Shown here in pieces: positions 22,596 through 31,240 of a stretch of 42,040 nt of DNA (positions are counted from its first letter, which is position 1; each line of letters opens with the position of its first letter). This stretch comes from Canicola haemoglobinophilus (GTDB lineage: Bacteria > Pseudomonadota > Gammaproteobacteria > Enterobacterales > Pasteurellaceae). The notes under the pieces are model-generated. The model saw only the letters and a list, made by a program, of their open reading frames with translations, was not told the origin of the DNA and ran no database searches. The stretch is taken from the NCBI RefSeq assembly GCF_002015075.1, contig NZ_MUXZ01000022.1, positions 1 to 42,040 of the forward strand. The letters run 5' to 3'. The position numbers and the translations under genes were made by a program.

Positions 22596-24605
22596 TTATT
22601 TAATTGTTGTACCTTTTAATAACTTCCGCATCCAGCTACGATTTGGGCTGAGATTATGCAGAATATCCTCACTTAATGGAAGTGGCTCAGCATAAATAAG
22701 CGATGCAAGGGTTTCGCCCAATAACGCAGCCGATGTCAGCCCGCGAGAACCCAATGCACCAATAAGATATAAATTATCCCATTGTGCTGCATTTGGAATA
22801 GCTTGTTTACGGCGGCGTAAATTAAAGATATTTTGATAATCTACGCATTGTTGTGCAAAATTCGGTACATTTCCAACAACTGGTACCCGATCTCGCACTG
22901 CACAACGAACGCCCACTCTTGCTTGATTATTAGAAGTATCCACATCTTTAGTCCAAAGTGCGGTGAGATTTCGTTGAATTTTTTGCTGATTTTCTAATTG
23001 TTCTTCATGGCTAAAATCTCGGTTGGCATTATCACGCACATGACTTGCACCAATACAATGACTTTGTTTTGCCTGATCTACTGGTGTTAAATAACCGTCA
23101 TAACAAAGCACAGATTTCAGTTTCAGTAAATTTTCACTGGTTGGAATTTGACTGACTTGACCTCGCACAGGATAAAGCGGTAGTTTTTCGGTTTGTGTAA
23201 AGTTGGTTATTTTATAGCCGTTAGCAAGAACCACGACTTGATGATGAAAAGTTTGATTTTGTGCATTCGTTAAAATCCATTGAGTATTTTGTTGGTGAAG
23301 AGCGGTGATTTTTTGTGAAGTTTTGATCTCTAGCCCGAGTTGTTGTAAATAAGCAAAGGTATTTTGCACAAATTGACGAGGTGCAAGCCATGCCCCTTGC
23401 GGAATAAAACCACCCGTACAATTTAAAGGTAGCCCTACCTTTTCACTTAATTGTTCTGTGTGCAAACTTTGAAATAAACTGTTTGGCCATTGATAAGAAG
23501 AAATTTTTGCTAATTTAACCGCACTTTTTTGATTATAGGCACAAATTGCCACACCACAAAATTCATGCTCAAATTCTATACCTTGTTCGATCACCCATTG
23601 CAATCGTTGTAATCCATAGAAAAAGGCGTGGATATAAAAACGAATATTACTATTATTGTCATCACTTAGTTGTGGATAAAATGCACCTTGCTTATTGCCA
23701 GAAGCGTTGAGTGCTAGTTGCTCATCTTCACAGTACAACGTCACTTTTGCTCCTCTTTTTAAGAGTGAAAGTGCGGTAAAAAGTGAAGCAATTCCACCTC
23801 CAATAATAGCAATATCTTCAGTGCATAAAGAGGCTACTTGATTTAGATACCAAGGATATTTTGCATTGGGTTGTTGTATTGCATTTTTTAGACCCCACAA
23901 GCATTCGCGCTTTTTACCATAACCTTTGCGTTTGTATACTTCAAATCCCGCATGAAGCAACCCTTTTCGAACCGCACTTGCTGCAGTATATGTTGAAAAT
24001 GTGCCTTGTGGTTTGCTGTAATAAAACATCCATTGATATAGTTCATCGTTCCACATTTGTGGATTTTTGCTCGGTGAGAAGCCATCTAAAAACCAAGCAT
24101 CGATGCGATTTTGCATATAATCGCCCAATTGCGATAAATTATCCGCAATATCACCAAACCATAAATCCAAAGTTGTTTCAGCAAAATGAAAACGTTGACA
24201 ACCTTGGATTGGTTCTAACCAATAATGTTGTAATTGTTGTGATAACTCGGAAAGTTGTGGATAAAGTCGATGAATTTGTTGAAGTTGTATTTTGGGAATG
24301 GGGTATTTCTCAAAGGAAATAAAAAATAAACGTTTTAGGTGCGATGTAGGATATTGCTGGCGAAATAGGCGGAAAAGTGCGGTTACTGAGAAGAAATTTA
24401 AACCTGTTCCGAATCCTGTTTCGGCAATGACAAAGTGTTTTTCTTGAGAGGTAATCCAACGGTTCCATAATTGATTACCTTGTTGAAATATATATTCACT
24501 TTCTGCTAAACCATTTTGATTTGAAAAATAAACATCATCGAATTGTTCTGACACCGGGGTGTTTTGTTGATTAAGATGAACTTTGGCAGATGTAATTGTG
24601 AACAT
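22596..24605 (-). CDS. mnmC: Bifunctional tRNA 5-methylaminomethyl-2-thiouridine biosynthesis protein
   Basis: MnmC completes the mnm5s2U modification at the wobble base of tRNAs for Lys, Glu and Gln. One half removes the carboxymethyl group (FAD oxidase) and the other methylates with SAM. Length is 669 residues (E. coli 668). The methyltransferase half comes first: the SAM loop AETGFGTGLNFF at 61-72 and WFLDGFSPSKNPQMW from about 171. The oxidase half begins with the FAD motif IAIIGGGIASLFTAL at 265-279, and LYLIGALGSRGLTSAALLGE near the end closes the FAD site. The gene carries five perfect uptake signals within 1.43 kb (22956, 23518, 23769, 23971 and 24375), far above the average here. It is divergent from fabB and precedes ybgI. 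Confidence 0.97.
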   Translation of the reverse strand: MFTITSAKVHLNQQNTPVSEQFDDVYFSNQNGLAESEYIFQQGNQLWNRWITSQEKHFVIAETGFGTGLNFFSVTALFRLFRQQYPTSHLKRLFFISFEKYPIPKIQLQQIHRLYPQLSELSQQLQHYWLEPIQGCQRFHFAETTLDLWFGDIADNLSQLGDYMQNRIDAWFLDGFSPSKNPQMWNDELYQWMFYYSKPQGTFSTYTAASAVRKGLLHAGFEVYKRKGYGKKRECLWGLKNAIQQPNAKYPWYLNQVASLCTEDIAIIGGGIASLFTALSLLKRGAKVTLYCEDEQLALNASGNKQGAFYPQLSDDNNSNIRFYIHAFFYGLQRLQWVIEQGIEFEHEFCGVAICAYNQKSAVKLAKISSYQWPNSLFQSLHTEQLSEKVGLPLNCTGGFIPQGAWLAPRQFVQNTFAYLQQLGLEIKTSQKITALHQQNTQWILTNAQNQTFHHQVVVLANGYKITNFTQTEKLPLYPVRGQVSQIPTSENLLKLKSVLCYDGYLTPVDQAKQSHCIGASHVRDNANRDFSHEEQLENQQKIQRNLTALWTKDVDTSNNQARVGVRCAVRDRVPVVGNVPNFAQQCVDYQNIFNLRRRKQAIPNAAQWDNLYLIGALGSRGLTSAALLGETLASLIYAEPLPLSEDILHNLSPNRSWMRKLLKGTTIK

Positions 24606-24757
24606 GTGTAGTTAATTCTTTATTGTAACCAAGAGGTTGACTATAATAGCGAAAAAATTTTGACTGGTCTAACATTCAAAGAAAAACTTGAAATATTTTT
24701 ATTTCATAGTAAGTTAGCGACCAATTATTTTATTCTTTAACACAAAGGAATTTTTCT

Positions 24758-25978
24758 ATGAGAAGAGCCGTGATCACAGGTTTGGGTATTATTTCTAGTA
24801 TTGGTAACAACAAACAAGAAGTATTGGAGTCTTTAAAAGCAGGAAAATCGGGCATTGAGCTTGTACCAGATTTTGTTGAAATGGGTATGCGCAGTCATGT
24901 GGCAGGAACTATTAAATTAAATCCAGCAGATTTGATTGATCGCAAAATTTATCGCTTTATGGGCGATGCTGCAGCTTATGCTTATCTTTCAATGAAAGAA
25001 GCAATTGAAGATTCTGGTTTAACTGAAGATCAAGTTTCTAATGATCGTACAGGTCTTGTTATCGGTGCTGGCACAGGATCTGCACGTAATCAACTTATTG
25101 CTTGTGATGTTGCTCGTGGACCGAGAGGCGTAAAAGCAATAGGACCTTATGCAGTAACAAAAACTATGGCATCAAGCGTATCAGCTTGTCTAGCTACACC
25201 TTATAAAATTCGTGGTGTCAATTATTCAATCAGTTCCGCTTGTGCGACTTCTGCACACTGTGTTGGTCATGCGGTAGAGTTAATCCAATTGGGTAAACAA
25301 GATGTTGTTTTTGCAGGTGGTGCAGAGGAGTTGTGCTGGGAATGTGCTGCTGAATTTGATGCGATGGGAGCTGTTTCAACTAAGTATAATGCAACGCCTA
25401 AAAAAGCTTCTCGTGCTTATGATGCAAACCGTGATGGGTTTGTTATCGCTGGTGGTGGTGCGGTAGTGGTCGTGGAAGAATTAGAACATGCGCTTGCTCG
25501 TGGTGCAAAAATTTATGCTGAAATTGTGGGTTATGGCGCTACATCAGATGGTTATGACATGGTTGCGCCAAGCGGTGAGGGTGCAGAACGTTGTATGAAA
25601 CAAGCGCTTGCAACAGTAGATACGCCAATCGACTATATTAATGTGCATGGTACTTCTACACCTGTTGGTGATGTAAAAGAGTTAGGGGCAATTCTCAATG
25701 TATTTGGCGATCAAAAACCTGCTATTTCTTCAACAAAATCCATGACTGGACATTCATTAGGTGCGGCAGGTGCGCATGAAGTAATCTATACTTTATTGAT
25801 GTTAGAGCATGATTTTATTGCGCCAAGTATTAATATTGAAACTTTAGATGAACAAGCTGAAGGTATGAATATTGTGACTGAAACAAAAGAAAATGCAGGA
25901 CTTCAAACTGTAATGTCAAATAGCTTTGGTTTTGGTGGAACAAATGCGGCGTTAGTGTTTAAGCGTTATAGCAAATAA
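24758..25978 (+). CDS. fabB: 3-oxoacyl-[acyl-carrier-protein] synthase I
   Basis: FabB is the condensing enzyme of fatty acid elongation that is required for unsaturated fatty acids. The 406 residues are typical of E. coli FabB. The catalytic triad is complete: Cys162 in SSACATSAH, His297 in NVHGTSTPVGD and His332 in KSMTGHSLGAAGAHE, one residue before the E. coli numbers. AAGGA lies upstream of the ATG. It stands alone on the plus strand, divergent from mnmC across 152 bases and convergent with tadA across a strong terminator. There is no uptake signal in the gene. I saw no FabR- or FadR-like operator that I would trust in the upstream region. Confidence 0.98.
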   Translation: MRRAVITGLGIISSIGNNKQEVLESLKAGKSGIELVPDFVEMGMRSHVAGTIKLNPADLIDRKIYRFMGDAAAYAYLSMKEAIEDSGLTEDQVSNDRTGLVIGAGTGSARNQLIACDVARGPRGVKAIGPYAVTKTMASSVSACLATPYKIRGVNYSISSACATSAHCVGHAVELIQLGKQDVVFAGGAEELCWECAAEFDAMGAVSTKYNATPKKASRAYDANRDGFVIAGGGAVVVVEELEHALARGAKIYAEIVGYGATSDGYDMVAPSGEGAERCMKQALATVDTPIDYINVHGTSTPVGDVKELGAILNVFGDQKPAISSTKSMTGHSLGAAGAHEVIYTLLMLEHDFIAPSINIETLDEQAEGMNIVTETKENAGLQTVMSNSFGFGGTNAALVFKRYSK

Positions 25979-26001
25979 TTTTTTATTACGCCTAATAAGC
26001 G

Positions 26002-26028
26002 AAAAACGCTCAATGTTGAGCGTTTTTT
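26002..26028. terminator. Bidirectional terminator between fabB and tadA
   Basis: AAAAACGCTCAA and TTGAGCGTTTTT form a stem of up to 12 base pairs with a tiny loop, A run on the left and T run on the right, between convergent genes. It can end both fabB and the rppH-to-tadA operon. Confidence 0.92.
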
Positions 26029-26041
26029 GTTTCTTTTCTTG

Positions 26042-26551
26042 CTATGAATTAGCATCTAATTGTTTATTTTCTAATTTTTCTTTTTTCTTCTGATCTCTAC
26101 GTTTTTGAAAAAATGAGCTGAGTTTTTGGCTACATTCTTCTTGTAATACACCGCCAGTAATTTCTAACACATGGTTCATTTTGTAATCATTAAAAAAATG
26201 AAAGCGTGAACCAACCGCACCTGTTTTATAATCATAAGCACCGAAAACTAAGCGCCCAATGCGACTATGCAAAATAGCGCCAGCACACATAGTACAAGGT
26301 TCCAAAGTAACGTAGAGGGTTGTGTCAAGTAGGCGGTAATTTTGTCGTTTTTGCCCAGCTTGGCGCAGAGCAATAATTTCAGCATGGGCTGTGGGATCAT
26401 TGTGAATGATTGAGAGGTTACAACCTTCAGCAAGGATATTTCCTAGCTTATCGACTAAAACAGCACCTACTGGAATTTCCCCTAATGTTTCAGCCCTCTC
26501 CGCAAGGGATAGGGCATGACGCATCATTTTCTCATCAAAATCAGACCGCAC
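26042..26551 (-). CDS. tadA: tRNA-specific adenosine deaminase
   Basis: TadA converts A34 to inosine in tRNA-Arg(ACG). It has 169 residues. The zinc site is intact: His56-Ala-Glu58 (TAHAEIIALRQAG) and PCTMC with cysteines 86 and 89. The start is GTG at 26551: E. coli TadA also has about 11 residues before MRHAL, and AGGAAC lies upstream, so the ATGs at codons 9-10 would cut off the first helix. That GTG is part of a perfect uptake signal (26545-26553). It is the last gene of the rppH-tauE-lgt-thyA-tadA operon, 23 bases after thyA. Confidence 0.95.
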   Translation of the reverse strand: MRSDFDEKMMRHALSLAERAETLGEIPVGAVLVDKLGNILAEGCNLSIIHNDPTAHAEIIALRQAGQKRQNYRLLDTTLYVTLEPCTMCAGAILHSRIGRLVFGAYDYKTGAVGSRFHFFNDYKMNHVLEITGGVLQEECSQKLSSFFQKRRDQKKKEKLENKQLDANS

Positions 26552-26574
26552 TTTTGAGCTTGTTCCTGTTTAGA

Positions 26575-27426
26575 TTAAACAGAGAATGGATATTTAATTG
26601 CCTCATGACATTCATAGCCGATGACTTTGAAATCGTCCATGGTTACCCAAGTTTCTAAATCTTCCAGTGTTTTAATATCAGGATTAATTTCTAATTTTGG
26701 TAACGGCAGAGGCTCGCGTTTTAGTTGAACATCACGCATTAATTCAAGTTGATCTTCATAAATATGCGCATTAATAATCTTGTGGTAGGCTTGCCCTGGT
26801 TTTTTGCCCGTAATTTGCGCCATTAATGCCAAAAAGGTAAAAACTTGAATTTGATTGAAATTTAGCCCTAATGGAACATCGCAAGAGCGTTGATAGCTAG
26901 TTAAATATAGTGTATCGCCTAATAAAGAGAAGGTATGGGTATGCATACAAGGGCGCAAGCAACCTAAATCAATTTCTCCCGGATTGAAGAAGGTTAAAAT
27001 TTCGCCTCGATCATCAATTCCTTTACTTAAGTTATTCACGATTTTACGCAGCTGATCTACTGTTTCGCCATTCGGTTTACGCCAGCTACGACCTTGTACA
27101 CCATAAACACGTCCCATATCGTCAGTGCCTTTACGCACTGGGTTATTGAGCCATGCAAGATTTTCATTAGCGTTGGCATCCCAAGTTTTGGTGCCTAGTT
27201 TTCGGAAGTCTGCAGCATTATCATAGCCACGAATATAGCCTAAGAATTCTGCAATCGCCGCTTTCCAATAACTTTTTCTGGTGGTAATCAAAGGAAATTG
27301 GTTGTTGGCAACATCATAAGTAAGATCTGCATTAATCACAGTTAAACAGCGTTTTCCTGTGCGTTCATTTTCTACCCAAGTCCCTTGATCAATAATACGT
27401 TGGCATAAATCTAAATATTGACGCAT
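26575..27426 (-). CDS. thyA: Thymidylate synthase
   Basis: ThyA methylates dUMP to dTMP with methylene-tetrahydrofolate; the serine hydroxymethyltransferase gene glyA that supplies this cofactor is also in the window. The protein has 283 residues, longer than the 264 of E. coli because of inserts in the first 150 residues, as I recall for H. influenzae. The catalytic Cys160 lies in LRPCMHTHTF; YQRSCDVPLGLNFNQ at about 178-192 binds the dUMP phosphate, and HIYEDQLELM and GYECHEAIKYPFSV are typical of the C-terminal half. AGGA precedes the ATG. It is 16 bases after lgt, a pairing (lgt-thyA) also found in E. coli. Confidence 0.97.
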   Translation of the reverse strand: MRQYLDLCQRIIDQGTWVENERTGKRCLTVINADLTYDVANNQFPLITTRKSYWKAAIAEFLGYIRGYDNAADFRKLGTKTWDANANENLAWLNNPVRKGTDDMGRVYGVQGRSWRKPNGETVDQLRKIVNNLSKGIDDRGEILTFFNPGEIDLGCLRPCMHTHTFSLLGDTLYLTSYQRSCDVPLGLNFNQIQVFTFLALMAQITGKKPGQAYHKIINAHIYEDQLELMRDVQLKREPLPLPKLEINPDIKTLEDLETWVTMDDFKVIGYECHEAIKYPFSV

Positions 27427-27442
27427 AAAATATTATCCTTTT

Positions 27443-28249
27443 TTAAACCGCACTTTTTCTTTTATTGGCACGAAGATAAGCCCAAATCATAATGGCTAAT
27501 CCACCGAAAATCATTGGCAAACAGAGAACTTGTCCACGAGTAAGCAAATCATTTACTGTGTTTACATTGTGATCAATTTCTCGCACATATTCCACGAGGA
27601 AACGGAAGATCCCATAACCAATTAAGAATAGACCAGCCACAGAGCCTGTTGGGCGAGGTTTGCGCACATAGAGATTTAAGATGATTAATAAAACCAGACC
27701 TTCTAAGAAAGCTTCATACAATTGAGAAGGATGGCGAGGCGTTGTTGAACCATAAGGAATAAGCGCCCAAGGTACATCTGTTACACGCCCCCATAATTCA
27801 CTATTTATGAAGTTACCAATTCTTCCCATACCTAGACCAAAAGGTATTAAAGGCGCAACAAAATCAGCGGTTTGCCAGAAGCAATGACCTTGACGGCGAG
27901 AGGTCCAAATCATAGCAAGAATAACTCCTATTAATCCGCCGTGGAAAGACATTCCGCCTTCCCAAATACGAAATAGATAAATAGGATCATCTAAGAATTT
28001 GTCAAAGTTGTAGAAGAACACATCACCAATTCTTCCACCTAAAATCACGCCAAAGAAGCCGTTATATAATAATTGTTCTACTTGTTCTGCTGTCCAGACA
28101 CAGTTAGATTTTTTGGCTCTCGTTGTACCTAGCCAATAAGCAAAGGCAAAGCCGAGTAAATACATCACGCCATACCAATGTAAACTGATAGGACCTAAGC
28201 TAAACATAACAGGGTCAATATAGGGCATTTTAAAAAATGTGGTATTCAT
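27443..28249 (-). CDS. lgt: Phosphatidylglycerol:prolipoprotein diacylglyceryl transferase
   Basis: Lgt attaches diacylglycerol to the lipobox cysteine of prolipoproteins in the inner membrane. It has 268 residues and about seven helices. Key residues keep the E. coli numbers: His103 in GGMSFHGGLIGVI, and Arg143, Asn146 and Glu151 in the Lgt signature MGRIGNFINSELWGR. GGAAA lies before the ATG. The last codons (KRKSAV) contain an uptake signal (27447-27455) that also overlaps the gap to thyA. It sits in the rppH-tauE-lgt-thyA-tadA operon. Confidence 0.97.
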   Translation of the reverse strand: MNTTFFKMPYIDPVMFSLGPISLHWYGVMYLLGFAFAYWLGTTRAKKSNCVWTAEQVEQLLYNGFFGVILGGRIGDVFFYNFDKFLDDPIYLFRIWEGGMSFHGGLIGVILAMIWTSRRQGHCFWQTADFVAPLIPFGLGMGRIGNFINSELWGRVTDVPWALIPYGSTTPRHPSQLYEAFLEGLVLLIILNLYVRKPRPTGSVAGLFLIGYGIFRFLVEYVREIDHNVNTVNDLLTRGQVLCLPMIFGGLAIMIWAYLRANKRKSAV

Positions 28250-28258
28250 TAAGTTTCC

Positions 28259-29053
28259 TTATTTAAAGATCATATTAAGCGCAATAACAATAAGCATCAT
28301 TGCAAAATAGCGTTTTAAGGTTGGTACTGGGAGTTTTGTTGTGGTTGTTGCACCTAGCTTTGAAGTAAAAAATGACGTAAGCGTGATACCTAAAACTGCT
28401 GGTAAATAAACATAACCAAGAGAATATTCTGGCATTTCAGCGACATTCCAGCCACTACGCATAAAACTAACTGCACCCGACAGCCCTAACAACATGCCAC
28501 AAACAGCAGAGGAGCCAATGGCTTTTTTCATATCAACACCACGGGAATTTAAAAATGGCACGATAAATCCGCCACCGCCAATACCCGCAATACTTGAAGC
28601 AATACCAATTAAAACACCACCAATGGCAGATGATAGTGGTGTGAGTGTTTTGTTATTTTGGGTTTGAGGTTTAATCGAGATAACCATTTTTATCGCCATG
28701 TAAACGACTAAAATCGCAAAGAGTTTGCTGGATAAACTTTTATCTAATTGGCTTACAATACCCGTTGAAATAAAGGTAGATAACATGAGCACTGGTATGA
28801 GAATTTTAACCGCATCCCAAACCACATTGCCCAGTTTGTAATGGCGTTGTGCGGAAGAAAAACTTGTGATGACAATAGTGGCGAAAGAGGTTCCAAGTGC
28901 GGTTGACATAAGTAGATTATCTGGAACGCCTACCATTGGGAGCAAGTAGACAAGGGTTGGGACAATGATAAGTCCCCCACCAATACCGAATAAGCCAGCG
29001 AGAAAACCCACAAAGGCACCTACACCTAGACAAATGAGAAAAAAGGTTAACAT
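28259..29053 (-). CDS. TauE/SafE family sulfite/organic anion exporter-like membrane protein
   Basis: The 264-residue protein has about eight helices in two halves, each starting with the family's glycine-rich turn: GFLAGLFGIGGGLIIVPTL near the N-terminus and IGIASSIAGIGGGGFIVPFL in the middle. Members export or import small sulfur-containing or carboxylate anions (taurine-derived sulfoacetate, sulfite, thiosulfate), but the substrate here is not readable. It is the second gene of the operon: its ATG is one base from the rppH stop and its own stop is 9 bases before lgt, so translation is coupled. An uptake signal lies inside (28895-28903). Confidence 0.88.
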   Translation of the reverse strand: MLTFFLICLGVGAFVGFLAGLFGIGGGLIIVPTLVYLLPMVGVPDNLLMSTALGTSFATIVITSFSSAQRHYKLGNVVWDAVKILIPVLMLSTFISTGIVSQLDKSLSSKLFAILVVYMAIKMVISIKPQTQNNKTLTPLSSAIGGVLIGIASSIAGIGGGGFIVPFLNSRGVDMKKAIGSSAVCGMLLGLSGAVSFMRSGWNVAEMPEYSLGYVYLPAVLGITLTSFFTSKLGATTTTKLPVPTLKRYFAMMLIVIALNMIFK

Positions 29054-29054
29054 C

Positions 29055-29645
29055 TTATCCCCCTAACTTATTTGAAGAATATTTATGATATTTTTTGTAA
29101 AAATGTGTTTTTTTAATTGATGATAAAGAAGCTTTTTTTTCTTCTGGTATCGCTATTTTAGAATTCAAATTTGTATCGAATAAAAATGCAGCAAATTCTT
29201 TCATTGCTTTGCGATATACATCTTTCTTAAACGCCACAACTTGTCTTACAGGATACCAAAAGCTAACCCAACGCCAGCCATCAAATTCTGGCGATTTTGT
29301 ACGTTGCATATTGATGCTTTTTTCATCGGAAACTAATTGTAGTAAAAACCAACGTTGTTTTTGCCCGATACAGATTGGCTGGCTATCATAGCGAAGTAAA
29401 CGCTTTGGCAATTTATAACGTAGCCAATGTTTTGAAACATATAAGATTTTGACATCTTTTGGGGTTAAGCCCACTTCTTCATATAATTCGCGATACATCG
29501 CTTGCTCGGCAGTTTCGTTATCATTTATTCCACCCTGTGGAAACTGCCAAGAGTTTTGTCCATATCTTTTCGCCCAAAGTACCTGTCTTTTTGAATTACA
29601 GATCACGATACCCACATTCGGACGGTAGCCATCGAAATCGATCAC
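29055..29645 (-). CDS. rppH: RNA pyrophosphohydrolase
   Basis: RppH removes pyrophosphate from the 5' triphosphate of mRNAs and so opens them to RNase E decay. The Nudix box is complete at residues 38-60 (GGINDNETAEQ, then REL, YEEVGL). The first 150 residues match E. coli RppH closely (GYRPNVGIVICN, SWQFPQGGIN). The C-terminal tail of about 35 residues is lysine- and serine-rich and poorly conserved. The start is GTG with AAGGTGAAGGATA just before it. It heads a five-gene operon and is divergent from metK across 340 bases. Confidence 0.96.
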   Translation of the reverse strand: MIDFDGYRPNVGIVICNSKRQVLWAKRYGQNSWQFPQGGINDNETAEQAMYRELYEEVGLTPKDVKILYVSKHWLRYKLPKRLLRYDSQPICIGQKQRWFLLQLVSDEKSINMQRTKSPEFDGWRWVSFWYPVRQVVAFKKDVYRKAMKEFAAFLFDTNLNSKIAIPEEKKASLSSIKKTHFYKKYHKYSSNKLGG

Positions 29646-29878
29646 TATCCTTCACCTTAATTAATAGTTAATTTTTGCTAGTTTTGACATAGATATATGC
29701 GGTAATAAGTAATATTTTCTTTTTTGAGAGTAGATAAAAATATTGGAGTGAAAATATTATTGTCTGCACAATGCCGAATAATTTGCAGATTGTTTCATAA
29801 TATGCCTTTTTGCACAACTTAAATTAAGCACTTCATTTTTAACTATATAAATTTACAGTTATTTTACATAATTAAAAC
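29646..29878. other. Non-coding spacer between rppH and the metK promoter
   Basis: This AT-rich stretch must hold the rppH promoter, but I could not pick hexamers with confidence. It includes a short direct repeat of AAAATATT around 29740-29760. I see no open frame with gene-like features, no RNA gene and no uptake signal. Confidence 0.4.
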
Positions 29879-29906
29879 TTGCCTTTTAGTTAAAAAAGCG
29901 TATTAT
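29879..29906 (+). promoter_or_regulatory. metK promoter
   Basis: TTGCCT (29879-29884), 16 bases, TATTAT (29901-29906). The start would fall near 29913, inside the MetJ boxes, leaving a leader of about 73 bases. Confidence 0.6.
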
Positions 29907-29938
29907 AGCCGTCTAGACGTTAAAACATCTAAAACTAT
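29907..29938 (+). promoter_or_regulatory. Tandem MetJ boxes over the metK start site
   Basis: Successive 8-base units AGCCGTCT, AGACGTTA, AAACATCT and AAAACTAT follow one another without gaps. Against the met box AGACGTCT the first matches 7 of 8 and the next two 6 of 8; the fourth is weak. MetJ with S-adenosylmethionine binds such arrays cooperatively, so metK would be repressed by its own product. Confidence 0.78.
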
Positions 29939-29985
29939 TGTATAAAGAAAATTATATAAAGAATTTGTAATATTAAGGAAAACCT

Positions 29986-31140
29986 ATGTCATCTTATTTA
30001 TTTACTTCTGAATCTGTATCAGAAGGGCATCCAGATAAAATTGCAGACCAAATTTCAGACGCTGTACTTGATGAGATTTTAAAACAAGATCCAAAAGCTC
30101 GTGTTGCTTGTGAAACCTATGTAAAAACAGGTATGGCTTTAGTGGGGGGAGAAATTACCACTTCCGCTTGGGTAGATATTGAGAACTTAACTCGTCAAGT
30201 GATTTGCGATATTGGTTATAAACATTCAGAGATGGGCTTTGATGGTCATTCTTGTGCGGTATTAAATGCTATTGGTAAACAATCTTCTGATATTAATCAA
30301 GGTGTGGATCGTGAAAGTCCATTGGATCAAGGTGCGGGTGACCAAGGCATTATGTTTGGTTATGCCACAAATGAAACGGAAGTTTTAATGCCAGCTGCGA
30401 TTACCTACGCTCATCGTTTAATGGAACGTCAAGCTCAAGTGCGTAAAAATGGCACGTTGGATTGGTTACGTCCTGATGCGAAAAGCCAAGTGACCCTAAA
30501 ATATGAAAATAACAAAATCGTTGGCGTAGATGCTGTTGTACTTTCTACTCAACATTGCGATAGAGTTGATCAAAAAACTGTTCACGAAGGCGTAATGGAA
30601 GAAATCATCAAGCCAATTTTACCAGCGGAATGGTTATCCAAAGACACTAAGTATTTTATCAATCCAACAGGTCGCTTTGTGATTGGTGGTCCAATGGGCG
30701 ATTGTGGTTTAACTGGACGTAAAATCATTGTAGATACTTACGGTGGTGCAGCTCGTCATGGTGGTGGTGCATTCTCTGGAAAAGATCCATCGAAAGTGGA
30801 TCGTTCCGCTGCTTATGCGGCTCGTTATGTGGCGAAAAATATTGTGGCTGCAGGATTAGCAGATCGTTGTGAAATCCAACTTTCTTATGCAATCGGTGTA
30901 GCTGAACCAACCTCAATTATGGTGGAAACTTTTGGTACTGGCAAAGTTGCCAATGAATTATTGGTGGCATTAGTGCGTGAGTTCTTTGATTTACGCCCTT
31001 ATGGTTTGATCAAAATGTTAGATCTAATCCAACCTATTTATCGTCAAACCGCTGCTTACGGACATTTTGGACGTGAGCAGTTCCCTTGGGAAAAAGTGGA
31101 TCGTGCAGAAGAGTTGCGTGCTACCGCAGGTTTGAAATAA
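29986..31140 (+). CDS. metK: S-adenosylmethionine synthetase
   Basis: MetK makes S-adenosylmethionine from methionine and ATP. The 384 residues equal the E. coli length. Signature segments are present: EGHPDKIADQISDAVL at the N-terminus, GAGDQGIMFGYA (about 116-127), and the P-loop-like GGGAFSGKDPSKVDRSAAY at about 258-276. AAGGAAAA precedes the ATG. The promoter carries MetJ boxes, so expression should fall when S-adenosylmethionine is plentiful. A terminator hairpin follows immediately. Confidence 0.98.
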   Translation: MSSYLFTSESVSEGHPDKIADQISDAVLDEILKQDPKARVACETYVKTGMALVGGEITTSAWVDIENLTRQVICDIGYKHSEMGFDGHSCAVLNAIGKQSSDINQGVDRESPLDQGAGDQGIMFGYATNETEVLMPAAITYAHRLMERQAQVRKNGTLDWLRPDAKSQVTLKYENNKIVGVDAVVLSTQHCDRVDQKTVHEGVMEEIIKPILPAEWLSKDTKYFINPTGRFVIGGPMGDCGLTGRKIIVDTYGGAARHGGGAFSGKDPSKVDRSAAYAARYVAKNIVAAGLADRCEIQLSYAIGVAEPTSIMVETFGTGKVANELLVALVREFFDLRPYGLIKMLDLIQPIYRQTAAYGHFGREQFPWEKVDRAEELRATAGLK

Positions 31141-31148
31141 TCTAAAAT

Positions 31149-31171
31149 GGACGCCCAATTGGCGTCCTTTT
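31149..31171 (+). terminator. Terminator of metK
   Basis: GGACGCC and GGCGTCC form a 7-base-pair stem with loop CAATT, followed by TTTTAT. The arms are the same as the core of the repeated palindrome just downstream (31181-31204), so the two hairpins could exchange arms. Confidence 0.85.
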
Positions 31172-31180
31172 ATATATTAT

Positions 31181-31204
31181 CGGACGCCAGCGTGGCGTCC
31201 CTAC
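31181..31204 (-). repeat. REP-like palindromic element, copy 1 (metK-sprT spacer)
   Basis: Read on the minus strand it is GTAGGGACGCCA, three bases, TGGCGTCCG. GTAG stands at the foot of an 8-base-pair hairpin. This is the form of REP sequences, where the foot tetranucleotide is read by the Y1 transposase RAYT. It is identical to the copy at 39027-39050. Confidence 0.75.
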
Positions 31205-31240
31205 AATCACTTCATAATTCAACCGCACTTTACGCTTCTT

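Noticed and set aside
23861..24322. Plus-strand open frame of 153 codons
   Set aside because: It is the antisense of the MnmC methyltransferase domain, with odd composition (many Asn, Val and Ile from AT-rich reverse codons).
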